Shown here in pieces: positions 61,134 through 64,000 of a stretch of DNA of 64,000 bases. Positions within the stretch are counted from its first letter, which is position 1, and each line of letters opens with the position of its first letter. Origin of the DNA: Tautonia marina (GTDB taxonomy: Bacteria; Planctomycetota; Planctomycetia; Isosphaerales; Isosphaeraceae). The stretch is from positions 372,001 through 436,000 of the forward strand of contig NZ_WEZF01000002.1 in the NCBI RefSeq assembly GCF_009177065.1, read 5' to 3'. Below the pieces are notes generated by a model. It made no database searches. It was not told the DNA's origin and saw only the letters and a program-made list of their open reading frames with translations. The translations under genes and the position numbers were made by a program.

Positions 61134-62348
61134 GTGAAGATCGCCATCGTAATTCCCGACGGTGCGGCCGATGAGCCGCAGGACTCGCTCAACGATATGA
61201 CTCCGCTGCAGGCCGCGAGGACTCCGGAGATGGATCGCGTGGCTCGGGACGGGGTGCTCGGCCGATCGTGCAACGTGCCCGATCGCTTTCTGCCGGGAAG
61301 TGACGTGGCGACCCTGAGCCTGTTCGGCTACGACCCGGAACAGTACTACACGGGACGGGCTCCGCTGGAAGTGGTGGCGATGGGCATTGCCCTGGGCCCG
61401 GACGACTGGGCGGTGCGGTGCAACCTGATGACGATCTTGCACGGCAAGATGACCGACTTCACCGCCGGCCATATTTCCAGCGAGGAAGGGGCCGAGCTGA
61501 TCGCCGCGCTCTCCGCAAACCTGCACACCGACGGGCACTCGGTCGAATTCCACCCGGGGGTCAGCTACCGGAACGCGATGATCTACCGGGGGCGTCCGGG
61601 TGCCCCTGCCCCGTTCGACGCATCGACGAAGACGACGCCACCGCATGATGTGCCCGATCAGGACGCGACCGATCACCTCCCCCAGGGGGCCGGCTCGGAC
61701 CTGCTTCGCCGCCTGATGGAGGCCGGGGCCTCGGTGATTCAGGAGCATCCGGTCAACCACGCTCGGATCGCGGCCGGGAAGAAACCGGCCAACGCCATCT
61801 GGCTTTGGGGGCAAGGCAAGGCGCCTCAGGTGCCGACCTTCGCCAAGCTGCACGGCTTGAAGGGGGCGATCATCTCGGCAGTGGATCTGGTCCGAGGCAC
61901 GGGGATGCTGGCCGGCTGGACCCGAATCGACGTCCCGGGAGCGACCGGATACCTGGACACGGACTACGCCGCAAAGGGTCGTTATGCAATCGAAGCCCTG
62001 CGCGATCATGACCTCGTGTGCGTTCACGTCGAGGCGCCGGACGAGGCCAGTCACGAAGGCCGGGCCGACGCGAAGGTTGAGGCCCTGGAACGCATGGATC
62101 AGGACATCGTCGGGCCACTTCGGGCGGCGCTCGAATCCTATGGCGAGTACCGACTCTTGATCTCTCCCGACCACTCAACCTTGCTGCGCACCAAGGCCCA
62201 CGACCGCGCCCCGGTTCCCTGGGCATTGTGCGGTACGGGCCTTTCCGGATCGGGCAAGCCGTACGACGAGATCAGCGCGATGGAGGCTCAGGGCCCGTTC
62301 CTGCCGCATGGTTGGCGGCTGATGGGAGATCACGTCCTGAAGCGTTGA
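61134..62348 (+). CDS. apgM: ApgM-family cofactor-independent phosphoglycerate mutase; possibly homoserine kinase
   Basis: GTG 61134, eight bases after GGAGGAG; a GTG six bases earlier is the alternative. The 404-residue protein belongs to the archaeal-type phosphoglycerate mutase group (alkaline phosphatase superfamily): VKIAIVIPDGAADEPQDSLN, the nucleophile region RFLPGSDVATLSLFGYDP, TAGHISSEEGAELIAAL, metal sites HVEAPDEASHEGRADAKVEA and ISPDHSTLLRTKAHDRAPVP. Some bacterial members of this family act as homoserine kinase in threonine synthesis. The next gene is lysC, the first enzyme of that pathway, which makes the alternative worth testing. Sequence alone does not decide. Confidence 0.85.
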   Translation: MKIAIVIPDGAADEPQDSLNDMTPLQAARTPEMDRVARDGVLGRSCNVPDRFLPGSDVATLSLFGYDPEQYYTGRAPLEVVAMGIALGPDDWAVRCNLMTILHGKMTDFTAGHISSEEGAELIAALSANLHTDGHSVEFHPGVSYRNAMIYRGRPGAPAPFDASTKTTPPHDVPDQDATDHLPQGAGSDLLRRLMEAGASVIQEHPVNHARIAAGKKPANAIWLWGQGKAPQVPTFAKLHGLKGAIISAVDLVRGTGMLAGWTRIDVPGATGYLDTDYAAKGRYAIEALRDHDLVCVHVEAPDEASHEGRADAKVEALERMDQDIVGPLRAALESYGEYRLLISPDHSTLLRTKAHDRAPVPWALCGTGLSGSGKPYDEISAMEAQGPFLPHGWRLMGDHVLKR

Positions 62349-62379
62349 GCCAATCGCTCGATCTTTCCGCGGTGCGAGA

Positions 62380-62411
62380 AAGCCCGGCCGATCGTGCGGA
62401 TTGCCGGGCTT
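62380..62411 (+). terminator. Terminator-like stem-loop between apgM and lysC
   Basis: AAGCCCGGC (62380-62388) pairs with GCCGGGCTT (62403-62411), with a 14-base loop followed by CCTTGG, 32 bp after the apgM stop. lysC may therefore have its own promoter. Confidence 0.5.
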
Positions 62412-62599
62412 CCTTGGGGGAGTCGCGAGGCCCGAAGGCAACCGAGCGGATCGAGACGTCTGGAATCTTGGGGCTCAATCTGTCATCCTGTTACGCTCGC
62501 CACGGTGGTCGCTGGGTGATGCCGACCACCTCCTCCCACCGATTCAATCCCCCCCCTGCCCGATCGAGCTGGAAGCAGACAGCGTAAGGAGAGCCTCCG

Positions 62600-64000
62600 T
62601 TGCCCCTCGTGGTCCAGAAGTTCGGCGGCACGAGTGTCGCCGACGCGAACAAGATTCTTGCCGCCGCTCGACGGGCAATCCGAGCCCACCGGGAGGGGAA
62701 GCAGGTCATCGTCGTGGTCTCGGCCCGGGGACACACGACGGACGAGTTGATCGCCCTGGCCAAGGAGATCAATGAGCAGCCCCCGGCGCGAGAGATGGAC
62801 ATGCTCCTCTCGACCGGCGAACAGGTGAGCGTCGCCCTGATGGCGATGGCCATTCAGGCGCTCGGCGTGCCGGCGATCAGCTTCACCGGGGCTCAAATCG
62901 GGATCGTGACCGACAGCTACCATACGAAGGCCCGCATCCGGAACATCTCGACCGATCGGCTCCAGGCGGCGCTGGATGAGGGGAAAATCGCGATCGTCGC
63001 TGGTTTTCAGGGGGTGGACGAGCACTACAACATCACCACCCTGGGACGGGGAGGGTCGGATACGACGGCCGTAGCCCTGGCGGCGGTCCTCGGGGCCGAT
63101 GCCTGCGAGATCTACACCGACGTCGACGGCGTTTACACCACCGACCCGAGGATCGTGCCCGAGGCGCGGAAGATCGACCGCATCAGCTATGATGAAATGC
63201 TTGAACTAGCGAGTCTCGGCGCGGGAGTGATGCACTCGCGCTCGATCGAGTTCGCCAAGAAATTCGGCGTGCCGATTCAGGTCCGCAGCGCGATGGCCGA
63301 CGCTCCGGGAACCTGGATCGTGGCCGAGCAAGACGCGAGATTCATCGGTGCGAGCGTCACCGGAGCCGCTCTGGCCAGGGATGAGGCTCGGGTGACGGTG
63401 CTCGGGATGCCCGATCGGCCGGGGGTGGTTCATGCCCTGTTCCGTCATATCGCCGAGGCGAATATCGTCGTCGATATGATCGTCCAGAACGTGGCGACCG
63501 AAGGCCAGACGGAGGTCAGCTTTACGGTTTCCGGAGGGGATCTGGCCGAGACGTTGATCGTGACCGAACGAGCCGCGAAGGAGATTGGCGCCGGCAAGGT
63601 CACTTACGATTCGAAGGTGGCCAAGGTGTCGGTCGTCGGTCTCGGGATGCGGGTGCACACGGGAGTGGCCCAGGAGATGTTCAAAGCCCTTGGCGAAGCC
63701 GGGGTGAACATCCAGATGATCACGACGAGCGAAATCAAGATCAGCGTTCTCGTTGAGCGATCCGAAGCCGCCCAGGCGCTTCGAGCGGTGCATCGGGCAT
63801 TTGAACTCGACCGGACCCGAGAGGATCACCGAATTGAATTTATCCCCCGTCGCGGCCAGTCCAGCGAAGGAAGCCCCCTGGCGAGTTCCGAGGAGAGTTC
63901 GCTGATCGGCAGTCTGAGCGGGATGGAAGATCTGGTGGTCTCGGGTGTCGATCTCGATGAGCAGCAGGCCCGAGTCACCCTGCTCAACGTACCGGATCAG
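62600..64000 (+). CDS. lysC: Aspartate kinase with extended ACT region (cut by window edge)
   Basis: TTG 62600, eight bases after AAGGAG; no stop before the window ends, giving 467 visible residues. First enzyme of the lysine, threonine and methionine pathway: aspartate to aspartyl phosphate. Kinase motifs KFGGTSVADANKI, STGEQVSVALMA, TLGRGGSDTTAVALAA and EIYTDVDGVYTTDPRIVPEA are present. Two ACT domains follow (VTVLGMPDRPGVVHALFRHI; VSVVGLGMRVHTGVAQEMFK with MITTSEIKISVLV). The chain then continues for another 80 residues. A new ACT-like opening (ARVTLLNVPDQ) at the edge suggests a four-ACT form like the cyanobacterial enzyme. Feedback control by Lys/Thr is expected. Confidence 0.93.
   Translation, partial: MPLVVQKFGGTSVADANKILAAARRAIRAHREGKQVIVVVSARGHTTDELIALAKEINEQPPAREMDMLLSTGEQVSVALMAMAIQALGVPAISFTGAQIGIVTDSYHTKARIRNISTDRLQAALDEGKIAIVAGFQGVDEHYNITTLGRGGSDTTAVALAAVLGADACEIYTDVDGVYTTDPRIVPEARKIDRISYDEMLELASLGAGVMHSRSIEFAKKFGVPIQVRSAMADAPGTWIVAEQDARFIGASVTGAALARDEARVTVLGMPDRPGVVHALFRHIAEANIVVDMIVQNVATEGQTEVSFTVSGGDLAETLIVTERAAKEIGAGKVTYDSKVAKVSVVGLGMRVHTGVAQEMFKALGEAGVNIQMITTSEIKISVLVERSEAAQALRAVHRAFELDRTREDHRIEFIPRRGQSSEGSPLASSEESSLIGSLSGMEDLVVSGVDLDEQQARVTLLNVPDQ

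Noticed and set aside
59464-61137. 557-codon plus-strand frame across the FGGY kinase
   Set aside because: Antisense shadow, then continuing through intergenic DNA; no domain.
1-64000. tRNA, rRNA or CRISPR arrays
   Set aside because: Read the intergenic stretches for cloverleaf-like TTCGA loops and for regularly spaced repeats; none were convincing.

Overview
The window looks like a chromosome segment from a high-GC planctomycete, probably of the Isosphaeraceae type. The evidence is a DUF1559 prepilin-like protein, a BlaI/M56 pair with a DUF1559-type tail, several LolA-like/thioredoxin fusions, very long CcsA and ResB cytochrome c biogenesis proteins, and many Tat- or lipobox-bearing proteins. 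This assignment is inferred from gene content, not from a marker-gene search. I see no rRNA, tRNA or CRISPR array.

Layout. 1-9.3 kb: the C-terminal end of a RecQ-like helicase, two tandem LolA-like/TlpA fusions, ribBA, a small secreted protein, an orphan PhoR-like sensor kinase and two more thioredoxin-fold proteins. 9.3-17.4 kb: translation genes (rpmE type B, prfA, prmC; then gatC-gatA-gatB behind a clear sigma70-like promoter), with a PNPOx-like flavoprotein and glmU between them on the other strand. 17.4-20.8 kb: a sugar-phosphate isomerase/epimerase, a phosphotriesterase-like hydrolase and a convergent alkaline-phosphatase-superfamily enzyme. 20.9-26.4 kb: the CcsA and ResB cytochrome c biogenesis pair. 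26.8-36.3 kb: a Gfo/Idh/MocA oxidoreductase, a GT39-like glycosyltransferase overlapping a convergent zinc-ribbon gene, a secreted protein, an MscS channel and a large GH38-like protein.

36.3-39.6 kb is the accessory part. A 1.25-kb gene-free stretch carries tandem repeats of about 200 bp. A 174-bp MITE-like element sits in one of them, with 13-bp perfect terminal inverted repeats and a 9-bp target duplication. Next to it lies a visibly lower-GC two-gene cassette, a ParA-like ATPase overlapping a HEPN (RNKIAH) protein, bounded by a 10-bp direct repeat. This is the best candidate for an undescribed system in the window.

39.6-49.4 kb: a secreted clan-CD-like cysteine peptidase, a 30-residue lysine-rich protein, a second sugar-phosphate isomerase, a translationally coupled pabB-pabC-nif3 operon, an acidic-tailed hypothetical, an ETR-like reductase, and a sulfurtransferase coupled to a frameshifted alpha/beta hydrolase. 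49.6-59.1 kb: a planctomycete-style lipoprotein, a TPR protein, the DUF1559 prepilin, another lipoprotein, the M56 peptidase with its BlaI repressor, and a 700-residue protein of unknown function. 59.2-64 kb: an FGGY kinase, an ApgM-family phosphoglycerate mutase (possibly a homoserine kinase) and lysC, which runs off the right edge.

Start sites were chosen by Shine-Dalgarno spacing and family N-termini, so many differ from the longest reading frame. GTG and TTG starts are common here.
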